This document shows positions 25,937 to 35,281 of a stretch of 54,346 bases of DNA, in pieces; positions within the stretch are counted from its first letter, which is position 1, and each line of letters opens with the position of its first letter. A program made the position numbers and the translations under genes. The stretch covers positions 1 to 54,346 of the forward strand of contig CAZITX010000017.1 in the NCBI GenBank assembly GCA_964542305.1. The letters are read 5' to 3'. The DNA is from DMER64 sp964542305. Lineage in GTDB: Bacteria; Bacteroidota; Bacteroidia; Bacteroidales; UBA932. The notes under the pieces were generated by a model. That model had not been told where the DNA came from. It saw nothing but the letters and a program-made list of their open reading frames with translations, and did not search any database.

Positions 25937-26797
25937 ATGGCATCGAACAAATCCAGGAAGAAAGCACTTAAAGAAAGATATATCTTCGGAGTCTTTGATA
26001 TAGAATCCCACAAGCAGGTGATCAATGTCAAATTTTCTGTCATTCATCTTATATTAGGAGTTTTGGGCTTGTTACTCGTCTTGGTGACTTGTGTGGTCCT
26101 GGTGTTTATTTATACTCCAATGCGGGAACTGATCCCCGGGTATCCGAATGCAAAAACACGGGAAATGATGATGAACAACGCCCTGAGGGCTGATTCCCTG
26201 GAAAAAGTCATTCATCTGTGGGAGATTCATTTGGTCAATCTGCAAAGAGTCCTTGCCGATGAGGATCCCATGACTCCGGAAGAGATCCTTCCCAAAGGAC
26301 AGTTTTCCGGGATACCCGAGTTTACGGTTGGAGGGCGGTCACGGGAAGATTCGCTGTTAAGGGCACAGGCCGAGCAACGGGAACAGGAATATCAGGAAAA
26401 CGTTCAGGGTCGTAACATTCAGATAGAAGGACTTCATTTCTTTCCTCCGGTTAAAGGTATAGTAACTTCTGAATTCAGTGCTGCCGATAACCATTTTGCC
26501 GTAGATATCGTAGCACCGGAAAATTCAGTGATCTACGCCGTTTTGGACGGAACGGTAAGTTTTGCCTCGTGGACCGAAGAATTTGGATATGTACTCCAGA
26601 TCCAACATGAAAACAATTTGTTATCAATATACAAGCATTGTTCTCAATTATTCAGGAAAACAGGAGATCCTGTTACGGCAGGATCTGCCGTGGCTGTTAT
26701 AGGACAAGAGGGCACCTATTCTACCGGATACCATTTGCATTTTGAACTCTGGCACAAGGGGATACCCCTGGATCCGGCAGATTATATCAATTTTTAA
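25937..26797 (+). CDS. M23-family (LytM) peptidoglycan endopeptidase
   Basis: 286 residues from the ATG at 25937; the longer frame runs over the divergent promoter. A cytoplasmic N-terminus (SRKKALKERYIFGVFD) precedes one membrane helix (LILGVLGLLLVLVTCVVLVFIY), then a helical linker and the C-terminal LytM domain. Zinc ligands are intact: NHFAVD (HxxxD) and HLHFE (HxH), with the lysostaphin-type loop ENSVIYAVLDG. Such membrane-tethered enzymes cut peptide cross-links or act as activators. The dxr gene follows after 1 bp. Confidence 0.85.
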   Translation: MASNKSRKKALKERYIFGVFDIESHKQVINVKFSVIHLILGVLGLLLVLVTCVVLVFIYTPMRELIPGYPNAKTREMMMNNALRADSLEKVIHLWEIHLVNLQRVLADEDPMTPEEILPKGQFSGIPEFTVGGRSREDSLLRAQAEQREQEYQENVQGRNIQIEGLHFFPPVKGIVTSEFSAADNHFAVDIVAPENSVIYAVLDGTVSFASWTEEFGYVLQIQHENNLLSIYKHCSQLFRKTGDPVTAGSAVAVIGQEGTYSTGYHLHFELWHKGIPLDPADYINF

Positions 26798-26798
26798 C

Positions 26799-27962
26799 AT
26801 GGATTTATTGAAACGCATTGCACTTCTCGGTTCAACAGGTTCAATAGGCAGACAGGCACTGGATGTGATACGAAGGTATCCGGCGCTTTTTAAGGCAGAA
26901 GTCCTGACTGCCAGAAAGTCCTCAGAGACACTGATCCGCCAGGCGTTGGAATTCAAACCTGCCGCCGTAGTCATAACACAAGAAGAAGCCTGTCGTGAAG
27001 TCAGAGAGGCCCTTAAAGGATCTTCAATAAAAGTCCTGTGCGGAAAAGACGCCATTACTGAAGTACTGCAGTGGAAATCCGTGGATATGGTACTAAATGC
27101 CCTGGTGGGTTTTGCAGGCCTGGCACCAACACTGGCCGCTTTACAAAACGGGAAAGTACTTGCCCTGGCCAATAAGGAAAGCCTGGTAGCCGGAGGTCAC
27201 CTGGTAATGCGACTGACCAATCTCAAAAAAAATTCACTTTTACCCGTTGACAGCGAACATTCTGCCATATTTCAGTGTTTGCAGGGAGAACAGGCGACTG
27301 TAGAAAAAATAATACTGACCGCATCCGGAGGCCCTTTCTTTAAATACACAAGCCATCAACTGGACTCAATTACCAGGGATCAGGCCCTGGATCATCCTAC
27401 CTGGAACATGGGCGCCAAGGTGACGGTGGATTCAGCTACTCTAATGAACAAAGGGTTGGAAGTGATCGAAGCCTATTGGCTTTTTGGTCAACCCCTTGAA
27501 CGCATTGAAGTGCTCATCCATCCACAGTCCCTTATCCATTCCATGGTCCAGTTCTCGGATGGAACCGTCAAAGCGCAGATGAGCACTCCGGATATGCGCC
27601 TTCCCATACTATACGCAATGGCTTTTCCCAAAAGGCCGGGATTCCCGGATGTGAAAAGAATGGAATTGTCCCATTTCTGCTCTATGGAGTTCCACAAACC
27701 GCCTTATGACCGGTTTCCCTGCCTGGAAATGGCTTACCAGGCCATGAAACAAGGGGGTAACATTCCCTGCGCGCTCAATGCTGCAAACGAAGTGGCCGTG
27801 GATGCTTTTTTAAATAATAAACTGGGTTTCACTGCTATTCCCAAAGTAATATCTAAAACACTGGAAGCTGTTCCCCGTATTTCCGATCCCGATTATTCGC
27901 AATTGGAGGATACACACCGGGAAGCTCAGCAGGTGGCACAAAATTTGTTGACAAGTTATTGA
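26799..27962 (+). CDS. dxr: 1-deoxy-D-xylulose 5-phosphate reductoisomerase
   Basis: 387 residues from ATG 26799, 1 bp after the peptidase stop. The NADPH-binding motif GSTGSIGRQALDVI, substrate loop ALANKESLV, metal and catalytic segment LLPVDSEHSAIFQCL, and the SGGPF, MNKGLEVIEA blocks are all present. It converts DXP to MEP, the first committed step of non-mevalonate isoprenoid synthesis. The dxr-rseP order is widespread in bacteria. Confidence 0.97.
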   Translation: MDLLKRIALLGSTGSIGRQALDVIRRYPALFKAEVLTARKSSETLIRQALEFKPAAVVITQEEACREVREALKGSSIKVLCGKDAITEVLQWKSVDMVLNALVGFAGLAPTLAALQNGKVLALANKESLVAGGHLVMRLTNLKKNSLLPVDSEHSAIFQCLQGEQATVEKIILTASGGPFFKYTSHQLDSITRDQALDHPTWNMGAKVTVDSATLMNKGLEVIEAYWLFGQPLERIEVLIHPQSLIHSMVQFSDGTVKAQMSTPDMRLPILYAMAFPKRPGFPDVKRMELSHFCSMEFHKPPYDRFPCLEMAYQAMKQGGNIPCALNAANEVAVDAFLNNKLGFTAIPKVISKTLEAVPRISDPDYSQLEDTHREAQQVAQNLLTSY

Positions 27963-27966
27963 TTTT

Positions 27967-29295
27967 ATGGAAGTATTGATCAAAATTGCCCAGGTGATCC
28001 TGGCTTTGTCTTTTTTAATCCTGATCCACGAATCGGGACATTTTCTTTTTGCCCGTTTATTTAAAATACGAGTAGATAAATTTTACTTGTTTTTTGATCC
28101 GTGGTTCAGCCTGGTAAAATTCAAACCAAAAAATTCACATACAGAATACGGAATAGGGTGGTTGCCTTTTGGCGGGTATTGTAAGATTTCCGGGATGATT
28201 GACGAGTCCATGGATAAAGACCAGTTGAAAGAAGAACCCAAACCCTGGGAATTCCGGAGTAAACCCGCATGGCAACGGTTCTTTGTCATGTTCGGGGGCG
28301 TTTTATTCAATATGATACTGGCCATAGTGCTTTACGGGCTGATCCTGCTCACCTGGGGAGAAGAATACATACGTACCGAGGATGCCGCGTACGGCATTCA
28401 TTGCACTACGTTGGCTCAGGAGATCGGATTTCAAAACGGGGATAAGATACTTGCTTTTGACGACCGTTCTGTTGCCAATGATCCGGTGCACACCCTTCAT
28501 GTTGATCTGATACGAACCAGACCGGCAGTGATCACGGTTCTCAGGGGTGCCGATACCGTTCGTTTTGGATTCGATCAGGGCTATATCAAGGAAATGTTGA
28601 ATACCCAGAGTTTATTCACCCTGCGTTATCCTTTTGTGGTTTCTTCTGTTCCCGATACATCGCTCAATGTTCTGGCCGGTCTGGTTCCGGGTGACAGGAT
28701 AGTAAGTGTGAACGGAATATCTACTCCTGCTATACAGGATGTCCAGGAAATACTGGCACAAAACAAAGAAGCAGTTGTTAACACAGGCATACTGCGTGGA
28801 GAAACTCTTGCCAACGTTCCCCTGCAGGTTAACTCTGACGGACTTATCATGGTAGGCGTTGTGAATCCAATGGAATTTATACCGGTAACTGTAAAACAGT
28901 ATTCGTTTTTGGAGGCTTTTCCTGCAGGGATCAATAAAGCCTACCAGACAGGTGCCAATTACATAAAAGAACTGGGGCTGATCTTTTCACCCAAAACAGA
29001 GGCCTATAAATCCGTAGGGAGTTTCATTGCCATTGGCAGCATATTCCCGGGGACGTGGAACTGGGAAATATTCTGGAATATTACCGCCTGGCTCTCCATA
29101 ATGCTGGCCATATTGAATCTTCTGCCAATTCCTGCATTGGATGGCGGCCATATTGTTTTGGTAATATATGAAATGATTACAAGGCGCAAACCGTCAGAAA
29201 AATTCCTTGAGTATTCCCAGATTGCAGGCATGATCCTTTTAATTGGGCTTATGTTCCTGGCTTTCGGGAATGATTTGTACAGATTATTTACATAA
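27967..29295 (+). CDS. rseP: RIP metalloprotease RseP (site-2 protease)
   Basis: 442 residues. The zinc motif HESGH in the first membrane helix (LILIHESGHFLFARLFKI), the central PDZ-like modules (LVPGDRIVSVNG; GDKILAFDDR) and the C-terminal LDGGH motif in the last helices identify it. It cuts anti-sigma factors within the membrane. In this window the zinc-finger anti-sigma factor at 15791-16207 could be a substrate; that is inference only. Confidence 0.95.
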   Translation: MEVLIKIAQVILALSFLILIHESGHFLFARLFKIRVDKFYLFFDPWFSLVKFKPKNSHTEYGIGWLPFGGYCKISGMIDESMDKDQLKEEPKPWEFRSKPAWQRFFVMFGGVLFNMILAIVLYGLILLTWGEEYIRTEDAAYGIHCTTLAQEIGFQNGDKILAFDDRSVANDPVHTLHVDLIRTRPAVITVLRGADTVRFGFDQGYIKEMLNTQSLFTLRYPFVVSSVPDTSLNVLAGLVPGDRIVSVNGISTPAIQDVQEILAQNKEAVVNTGILRGETLANVPLQVNSDGLIMVGVVNPMEFIPVTVKQYSFLEAFPAGINKAYQTGANYIKELGLIFSPKTEAYKSVGSFIAIGSIFPGTWNWEIFWNITAWLSIMLAILNLLPIPALDGGHIVLVIYEMITRRKPSEKFLEYSQIAGMILLIGLMFLAFGNDLYRLFT

Positions 29296-29311
29296 AAACA
29301 ACAAATAAGCT

Positions 29312-30310
29312 ATGAGGTCAAGAATTGTATTATTTACAGGTTTATTAAGCATGATTTTAGGTTCATGTTCCGACGGGCCACAATTAAAACAGAACGTAAG
29401 CGGGAAAGCCGGAGAAGTGATCGTTGTTATGGATAAATCCGTATGGGAATCGGGTCCGGGCCAGTCGCTAAGATCAATTCTGGCCGTTGATTTCCCTCAT
29501 TTGCCGCAACGCGAACCACTCTTTTCTTTGTTCAATATAAACACCAATGCATTCTCATCTATTTTTCAGACGCACCGGAATATTATTATTTGCAATGTAA
29601 ATCCAGATCTTGAAGAAGCAAAAATGATTATTCAGAAAGATATATGGGCAGCACCACAGATAGTAGTGACTTTATCCGGTCCCACCCCGGAGAGTATTAA
29701 GGAATGTATAGATGAAAACAATGATCGCCTGAGAAATGCCATGGAACAGGCAGAGAGAAACCGGGTAATTGAGAATTCAAAAAAATTTGAGGAAAAAGAC
29801 ATTCGCCAGACCATTACCGGGATACTGGGCGGATCTCCCTATTTTCCTACCGGGTACCGGATTAAGAAGCAAACCGATAATTTTATATGGGTAGCTTACG
29901 AAACCACTTATACTACCCAGGGTGTTTTCATATATACCTATCCATACAGAAGTCCCGACGACCTTACCTTATCCCGTATTATAGCAGAAAGAAACCTGAA
30001 ACTGGAAAAAGAAGTTCCAGGACCCCTTGACAATACATACATGACCACCAATTCTTTGATAGAGCCTTCATTACGTTGGGTGAATTTCAATAACCGCGAG
30101 TTCGTGGAAATTCGGGGTTTGTGGGACGTGAAGAACGATTTCATGGGAGGTCCTTTTGTCTGCCACTGTTTCTATGACCGGGATAACCAGAAGGTAGTGG
30201 TTCTGGAAGCTTTTGTATATGCCCCCAGGTATCCCAAAAGAAATTATTTACGCCAGGTGGAATCCATAATCTATTCCTTCGAGTGGCAAAAAGAGGAAAA
30301 AAATTTGTAG
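29312..30310 (+). CDS. DUF4837-family lipoprotein
   Basis: 332 residues. The signal ends MILGSC, a lipobox. The sequence shows the DUF4837 pattern (SGKAGEVIVVMDKSVWESGPGQSLRSIL; PYFPTGYRIKKQTDNFIWVAYET; FVEIRGLWDVKNDFMGGPFVCHC). The family is restricted largely to Bacteroidota and its function is unknown. It follows rseP by 16 bp and is followed by tRNA-Glu; dxr-rseP-DUF4837 is a typical neighbourhood in the phylum. Confidence 0.85.
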   Translation: MRSRIVLFTGLLSMILGSCSDGPQLKQNVSGKAGEVIVVMDKSVWESGPGQSLRSILAVDFPHLPQREPLFSLFNINTNAFSSIFQTHRNIIICNVNPDLEEAKMIIQKDIWAAPQIVVTLSGPTPESIKECIDENNDRLRNAMEQAERNRVIENSKKFEEKDIRQTITGILGGSPYFPTGYRIKKQTDNFIWVAYETTYTTQGVFIYTYPYRSPDDLTLSRIIAERNLKLEKEVPGPLDNTYMTTNSLIEPSLRWVNFNNREFVEIRGLWDVKNDFMGGPFVCHCFYDRDNQKVVVLEAFVYAPRYPKRNYLRQVESIIYSFEWQKEEKNL

Positions 30311-30334
30311 GAAAGAAAATTCGTTATACCTTTG
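30304..30334 (+). promoter_or_regulatory. Promoter of tRNA-Glu
   Basis: TTTG at 30304-30307 (overlapping the DUF4837 stop region), 19 bp, TACCTTTG at 30327-30334. This is a perfect match to the phylum's -33/-7 pattern, 12 bases before the mature tRNA. Confidence 0.7.
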
Positions 30335-30346
30335 CGCTCCCAAATC

Positions 30347-30418
30347 GGCCAGTTCGTCTAACGGTTAGGACTCAAGATTTTCATTCTTGCAATAGGGGTT
30401 CGATTCCCCTACTGGCTA
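30347..30418 (+). tRNA. tRNA-Glu (anticodon TTC)
   Basis: 72-nt cloverleaf. Acceptor GGCCAGT pairs with ACTGGCT (first pair G-U), discriminator A, anticodon stem CAAGA/TCTTG enclosing a TTTTCAT loop with anticodon TTC, T-stem GGGG/CCCC around TTCGATT. It lies 19 bp upstream of rpsT. Confidence 0.95.
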
Positions 30419-30437
30419 CAAAACAAAACATAGAATA

Positions 30438-30692
30438 ATGGCTCATCACGCATCAGCAGAAAAACGCAACCGTCAAAATCTTAAAAGACGTCTTCATAAC
30501 AGGTATTATGCACGGACTACACGTAACGCCATAAAGGCCATACGCAATACTACCGATAAAGCAGCTGCCGCGGCTATGCTGCCCAAGGTGTTTTCTATGA
30601 TAGATAAACTGGCTAAGATTAATGTCATTCATGATAACAAAGCCGGAAATCTTAAAAGTGGTCTGACAGCTTACGTCAATAAATTGGCATAA
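30438..30692 (+). CDS. rpsT: 30S ribosomal protein S20
   Basis: 84 residues, the normal length. The strongly basic N-terminus (MAHHASAEKRNRQNLKRRLHN) and the helical C-terminus (NVIHDNKAGNLKSGLTAYVNKLA) match S20, a primary 16S rRNA-binding protein. It is probably co-transcribed with tRNA-Glu and ends in a clear intrinsic terminator. Confidence 0.95.
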   Translation: MAHHASAEKRNRQNLKRRLHNRYYARTTRNAIKAIRNTTDKAAAAAMLPKVFSMIDKLAKINVIHDNKAGNLKSGLTAYVNKLA

Positions 30693-30721
30693 GTTTTTAC
30701 GAATTGTCCTTCTTTTTACAG

Positions 30722-30756
30722 AATGCTTTCCAAATTTTGGGAAGCATTTTTGTTTT
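30722..30756 (+). terminator. Intrinsic terminator of rpsT
   Basis: AATGCTTTCC (30722-30731) pairs with GGGAAGCATT (30739-30748), one G-U pair, 7-nt loop, followed by TTTGTTTT. The first in-frame ATG of the radC frame lies inside this hairpin, which argues against it as the start. Confidence 0.8.
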
Positions 30757-30761
30757 GGACT

Positions 30762-31448
30762 ATGGAAGGGAATTTGAAGATAATGGATTGGGCGCGGGAG
30801 GAAAGGCCCCGGGAAAGATTGTTGGAAAAAGGGACGGGTGTCCTTACAAATGCCGAGTTATTGGCAATCCTGCTCAGGACGGGTACAGGGAAAAAGAATG
30901 CGCTGGAACTGGCCCGCGAATTGTTGGCGGAACACGGGAATTGTTTGCACGATCTTGTTCGTTCCCCGGTGGACAAGATGATCAGGATCCCCGGGATCGG
31001 GCAGAACAAGGCGGTTAGTCTGTGCGCTGCTTTTGAATTGGGCAGAAGGGCTCAGGTTCCGGTTATCCGCCCTGCATCCATAACCTCGGCCCGGGAAGTT
31101 GCCCAGATGATGAGTCCTATGCTGAAAGACCTTACCCACGAAACTTGCTGGGTGCTCTTTTTTGACGCAGGCAGGAAATTCCTGGGGAAGGAACTGGTAA
31201 GCAGCGGTGGTTTGAATGCTACCATAGTGGATATTAGGATGATATTGAAAAAAGCTCTGGATAAACTTTCCTGCGAACTCATCCTTGTACACAACCATCC
31301 TTCAGGGAACAGAAAACCCGGACGGCAGGACCGCCTGCTGACGCGCACCCTCAGGGAGGCCGCCCGGATGGTGGATCTGCAACTAATAGATCATATTGTC
31401 ATAGGGGGAGAAGGGTACTTTAGTTTTGCCGAGGAAGGTCTGTTGTAA
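30762..31448 (+). CDS. radC: RadC family JAB/MPN-domain protein
   Basis: 228 residues from the ATG at 30762, giving the family-typical start (NLKIMDWAREERPRERLLEKG). An N-terminal helix-hairpin-helix (IRIPGIGQNKAVSLCAAFELGRR) precedes the JAMM metal motif VHNHPSGNRKPGRQD and upstream Glu (GKELVSSGG). Despite the name, a role in DNA repair is not established. This copy lies among housekeeping genes and not in a mobile island. Confidence 0.9.
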   Translation: MEGNLKIMDWAREERPRERLLEKGTGVLTNAELLAILLRTGTGKKNALELARELLAEHGNCLHDLVRSPVDKMIRIPGIGQNKAVSLCAAFELGRRAQVPVIRPASITSAREVAQMMSPMLKDLTHETCWVLFFDAGRKFLGKELVSSGGLNATIVDIRMILKKALDKLSCELILVHNHPSGNRKPGRQDRLLTRTLREAARMVDLQLIDHIVIGGEGYFSFAEEGLL

Positions 31449-31463
31449 ATCCGCGGACTTTTG

Positions 31464-31471
31464 TACCTTTG
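31464..31471 (+). promoter_or_regulatory. -7 promoter box of upp
   Basis: TACCTTTG matches the consensus, 16 bases upstream of the upp ATG. The -33 region is weak (TTGT). Confidence 0.5.
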
Positions 31472-31487
31472 ACAAAAATATCCCGGT

Positions 31488-32141
31488 ATGATATCTTATG
31501 TTTTTACTGAAAAGGATTCACTTTTCAATCCCATTCTTGCGGAAATGCGAGATGTAAACATTCAAAAAGATTCCATGCGCTTTCGCTTCAACCTGGAACG
31601 TCTGGGTTATTTGTTTGCTTACGAGATCAGTAAAACACTTGCTTACAGGGAACAGGAAGTTCAGACCCCCCTGGGTATTTCCAGTTGCAAGGTCCTGGAA
31701 GATCAGATAGTCCTGGCCACGGTGCTGCGAGCCGGTTTGCCGCTTCATGAAGGGATGCTGAAAATTTTTGATAAAGCCCAGAATGCCTTTATTGCCGCTT
31801 ACAGAAAATACGGCAGAAATTACAAGTTCACCATTCAATTGGAATACATGGCCAGTCCGAATCTTGAAAATAAAGTGCTGATTTTGACAGATCCAATGCT
31901 TGCCACCGGATCGACCATTTTACTGGCTTACCAGGAAATGGTTCAGCAGAAAGGAACACCCAAACATTGTCATATAGTCTCTCCCATAGCATCCAGGGAA
32001 GGATATGAGTATTTATGCCGTAAATTGCCTCAAAAGAACGTTTCTATCTGGCTTGGAGCCATTGATGAGGAACTTACCACAAAATCCTATATTGTTCCCG
32101 GACTTGGGGATGCCGGAGATTTGGCTTACGGAGAAAAATAG
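31488..32141 (+). CDS. upp: Uracil phosphoribosyltransferase
   Basis: 217 residues. The PRPP-binding loop LILTDPMLATGSTILLA, the VLRAGLPLHEGM segment and C-terminal GLGDAGDLAYGEK uracil-binding region are all present. It salvages uracil to UMP. It has its own -7 box and ends 2 bp from the convergent amidohydrolase gene. Confidence 0.95.
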   Translation: MISYVFTEKDSLFNPILAEMRDVNIQKDSMRFRFNLERLGYLFAYEISKTLAYREQEVQTPLGISSCKVLEDQIVLATVLRAGLPLHEGMLKIFDKAQNAFIAAYRKYGRNYKFTIQLEYMASPNLENKVLILTDPMLATGSTILLAYQEMVQQKGTPKHCHIVSPIASREGYEYLCRKLPQKNVSIWLGAIDEELTTKSYIVPGLGDAGDLAYGEK

Positions 32142-32143
32142 TT

Positions 32144-33784
32144 TTAGGGAAAGACCTGTTCTCCTGCCACAAAGGTCATTTTACAGGACGTTGCCGGAAT
32201 ATCTTTTACAGGCAAGACCATCAGATCATCGCTCCATACCACAAAATCAGCCCATTTCCCCGGTTGGACGGATCCTTTATCTGTTTCCCGGAAAGAGCCT
32301 TTTGCAGCCCACAAGGTCATGCCGCGGAGAGTGTTTTCACGTGATACAGCATTTTCCGGTTGCCAGCCTCCTTCCGGCAGAAAATCCCGGTTCATCCTGG
32401 AGATGGCTGCATAAAAGGTATAGAGCGGATTGATGCTTTCAACGGGGGCATCGGTTCCAAAAGGAGCCCATCCGGACTCGTTTATAAGATCCTGAAAAGC
32501 ATAGGCGCCTTTTACCCTTTCAGGTCCCAGTCGTTCAGCTGCCCAGCCCATATCTGAGGTGGCGTGTGTGGGTTGAATGGAGGGCACAACGCCTGAAGTG
32601 CCAAAGCGTTTAAAATCATCGGGGGCAACCACCTGTGCATGCTCTATCCGCCAACGAAGATCGTTGCCGGGTTGCAGAAACGGTTCATACAAATCCAATA
32701 CTTTTCCTACGCCTTTGTCACCAATGGCATGGGTGGCCACCTGGAATCCTCCGTTTAAGGCCTTTTGACAGATTTCAGTAAAGAATTCATCTGAAGTAAC
32801 CTGCATTCCGGAATTATGCGGATCATCAGAGTAAGGTTCGTATAACAGGGCTCCGCTGGATCCCAATGCCCCGTCTATATAGAGTTTTACGGCACTTACG
32901 TCCAGTCTTTCGGATCTATAAGGCCGGGTAAACCTCGTGAAATTTTCTTCCGAAGGATTCATCCAGATGTCCGTTCGAATTTTCAAGCTGCCTGCTTTCT
33001 GCAGTGAATCCAGCAGAAGTATTTGCCCCAGAGGCAGTCCGGCATCGGAAACTGACCCCAAACCGTAGGAAAAACACAATGCCTGGGCTTCCAGGATGCA
33101 TTCCGTCAGCGCGCGGTCTGTCATTGGAGGGATGGTGGCGTTGATCAATTCATAGGTGTTTTCCAGGAAAACACCGGTGAAATGTCCGTCGGCAGTCAGG
33201 ATGGCTTCCCCGGGGGCTATTCCACTGTCGCCCGGACGGAGACCTGCCAGCTCAATGGCTCTTTCATTTACCCAGAGGGCATGAAAATCGACTCGGCGTA
33301 AATATACGGGAATATCCGGGAACGACCGGTTCAGAAGGTCGTTGGAAGGAAGGTCCTTGTTTTCCCACAAGGTCTGGTCCCAGCCGTCTCCGACCAGAAA
33401 AGCCGGTTTGTACACATTGTAGTGTTTTTCAAGACGGTCAATGACCTCTGCAATAGAAAGGCATCCGCGCAGGTCCACGTGACGCAATCCCTGGGCTACC
33501 TGGATAAAATGTGCGTGTGCATCGTTGAAGGCAGGGTAAACAGGCGCTCCCTGCAGATCCAGTTCCCGGCGTCCTTTGTATTTTATGCGAATTTGATCCG
33601 TTGTTCCTGTAGAAAGGAATATTCCTTTGTCTACGGCAAAAGCTTCACATTTGGAAAAAGACGGATCAACGGTGTATACGTTAGCATTGTACACTACAAG
33701 ATCTACAGTTTTTTGCGAATTACAGGAGGCGGGAATAATGAGGTTTATTCCCATGGCAAGTAAAAGGTAAATATGTGTTTTCAT
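32144..33784 (-). CDS. YtcJ-like amidohydrolase lipoprotein (amidohydrolase family 3)
   Basis: About 546 residues from ATG 33784. The N-terminus is a lipoprotein-like signal ending IPASC. Metal motif NDAHAHF, a DGALGSSGALL segment, His-rich ATHAIGDKG and RIEHAQVV, and the terminal Asp motif FGTDAPVESINPLY place it in the TIM-barrel amidohydrolase 3 group. Substrates of YtcJ proteins are not well defined (amides, N-acylated amino acids). An envelope lipoprotein of this group suggests action on extracellular amides. The start lies 1 bp after rpoN, so co-transcription is likely. Confidence 0.85.
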   Translation of the reverse strand: MKTHIYLLLAMGINLIIPASCNSQKTVDLVVYNANVYTVDPSFSKCEAFAVDKGIFLSTGTTDQIRIKYKGRRELDLQGAPVYPAFNDAHAHFIQVAQGLRHVDLRGCLSIAEVIDRLEKHYNVYKPAFLVGDGWDQTLWENKDLPSNDLLNRSFPDIPVYLRRVDFHALWVNERAIELAGLRPGDSGIAPGEAILTADGHFTGVFLENTYELINATIPPMTDRALTECILEAQALCFSYGLGSVSDAGLPLGQILLLDSLQKAGSLKIRTDIWMNPSEENFTRFTRPYRSERLDVSAVKLYIDGALGSSGALLYEPYSDDPHNSGMQVTSDEFFTEICQKALNGGFQVATHAIGDKGVGKVLDLYEPFLQPGNDLRWRIEHAQVVAPDDFKRFGTSGVVPSIQPTHATSDMGWAAERLGPERVKGAYAFQDLINESGWAPFGTDAPVESINPLYTFYAAISRMNRDFLPEGGWQPENAVSRENTLRGMTLWAAKGSFRETDKGSVQPGKWADFVVWSDDLMVLPVKDIPATSCKMTFVAGEQVFP

Positions 33785-33785
33785 G

Positions 33786-35198
33786 TCAGATTTGTTTCCG
33801 CAGCCGTGCAATGGGGATATTCAGCTGTTCACGGTATTTGGCAACAGTCCTTCTGGCCACTTTGTATCCTTTTTCATTCAAACAGGACACCAGCTCTTCA
33901 TCAGTAAGGGGTTTTCGCTTATCTTCCGTGTGGATGCTTTCAGCCAAAATATTTTTGATCTCCCTGGTGGAAACTTCTTCCCCGTTTTCTGTCATTAATC
34001 CTTCCGAAAAGAAGTATTTCAGGGAATAAATGCCAAAATGGGTCTGGATGTATTTGGAGTTGACCACACGGGATATGGTGGATATGTCAAGCCCTGTTTT
34101 TTCCGCGATGTTTTTCAATACCATAGGTTTGAGCCTGGTCTCGTCTCCTTCAACAAAGTACTCCTCCTGGAATTCCAATATGGCTTTCATGGTGTTGAGC
34201 AGCGTGTTCTGACGTTGTTTCAATGCTTCTATGAACCATTTTGCCGAGTCGAGTTTTTGTTTCACGAAAGTGGCTGCTTCCTTGCTTTCCCGGGAACTTT
34301 TATCTGCTGCTTTCAGGAGCATGTCTGCATACCGTTTATTGATACGCAGTTCGGGAACGGAAAACCGGGGCAAAGATAATACCGGCTCACCGTCTTTTAT
34401 TTCCAGTAAAAAGTCGGGTACGACCTGCTGGGCTCTGTCTGTATATGAATCATCCACGTTCCCTCCGGGTTTGGGATTCAGCTTCAGGATCTCTTCGATG
34501 GCTTCTTTCAATTCCTCTTCCGTGATGTTCATCCGGGAAATGATCTTGTCGTAATGCTTCTTTGTAAATTCGTTGAAATGTTTATCCAGAATGGTGGCGG
34601 CCATTTCAACCGGTGGTTTCTGTTCTTTGTTGCGGATCTGTATTAGCAGGCATTCCTGCAAATCGCGGGCACCGACTCCGGGCGGATCAAATTCCTGGAT
34701 AACCGATAATGCCTGAGCGAGTTCTTCCTTGTTTGCGTCCAGTCCCAAACGGAAAGCCATATCGTCGCTTAACGTATCCAGATCTCTTCTGAGGTATCCG
34801 TCATCATCCAGACTGCCAATCAGGAAAAGGGTAATATTGCGTTCTTTTTCTGACAATGTCCTGAATCCCAGCTGAGCTTCCAGGTGTTGGTGAAAACTCT
34901 CTTTTACCGAGAATGTGGGAAAATCTTTTTTGATGTCCCGGGACTGGTTGTTAACGTATAGTTTGTATGAAGGTATGGAATCGTCGTTCCCGTAATAATC
35001 ACTCAGGGATACTTCACTGGAATTATCTGTTTCTTCTTCGGTTTCCTTTGTTTCCAATACAGGATTCTCTTCCAGCTCTTTTCTGACCCTCTGGTCAAGT
35101 TCAAGCGCCGGAAGCTCCAGCAATTTGATGGTTTGTATCTGCAGGGGTGATAACTTTTGTTTCAGCTGCAGTTTTTGTTGTAGTGACTGAGATAACAT
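33786..35198 (-). CDS. rpoN: RNA polymerase sigma-54 factor
   Basis: 470 residues. The activator-interacting N-terminus (LQQKLQLKQKLSPLQIQTIKLLELPALELDQRV, then ELEENPVLE), the core-binding part with FDPPGVGARDLQECLLIQI, and the C-terminal RpoN box (ARRTVAKYREQLNIP; consensus ARRTVAKYRE) are intact. It directs transcription from -24/-12 promoters with enhancer-binding proteins, none of which is encoded in this window. A -7 box TATCTTTG lies at 35227-35220 on the minus strand. Confidence 0.97.
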   Translation of the reverse strand: MLSQSLQQKLQLKQKLSPLQIQTIKLLELPALELDQRVRKELEENPVLETKETEEETDNSSEVSLSDYYGNDDSIPSYKLYVNNQSRDIKKDFPTFSVKESFHQHLEAQLGFRTLSEKERNITLFLIGSLDDDGYLRRDLDTLSDDMAFRLGLDANKEELAQALSVIQEFDPPGVGARDLQECLLIQIRNKEQKPPVEMAATILDKHFNEFTKKHYDKIISRMNITEEELKEAIEEILKLNPKPGGNVDDSYTDRAQQVVPDFLLEIKDGEPVLSLPRFSVPELRINKRYADMLLKAADKSSRESKEAATFVKQKLDSAKWFIEALKQRQNTLLNTMKAILEFQEEYFVEGDETRLKPMVLKNIAEKTGLDISTISRVVNSKYIQTHFGIYSLKYFFSEGLMTENGEEVSTREIKNILAESIHTEDKRKPLTDEELVSCLNEKGYKVARRTVAKYREQLNIPIARLRKQI

Positions 35199-35219
35199 TT
35201 AAAATTCAGTTGCTCGGTA

Positions 35220-35255
35220 CAAAGATACATAATTGCATTCTTTTAGGTAACTTTG
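35220..35255. promoter_or_regulatory. Divergent -7 boxes for rpoN and the acyltransferase gene
   Basis: TATCTTTG on the minus strand (35227-35220) faces rpoN, and TAACTTTG on the plus strand (35248-35255) faces the acyltransferase gene. Good -33 boxes are not evident for either. Confidence 0.45.
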
Positions 35256-35281
35256 CCTTAATAAAACTTGTATCCTGGCTT

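Noticed and set aside
35147..35281. Longer start for the GlsB-like gene
   Set aside because: It overlaps the rpoN 5' end and the promoter boxes; family members start at the MEPIIPP position.
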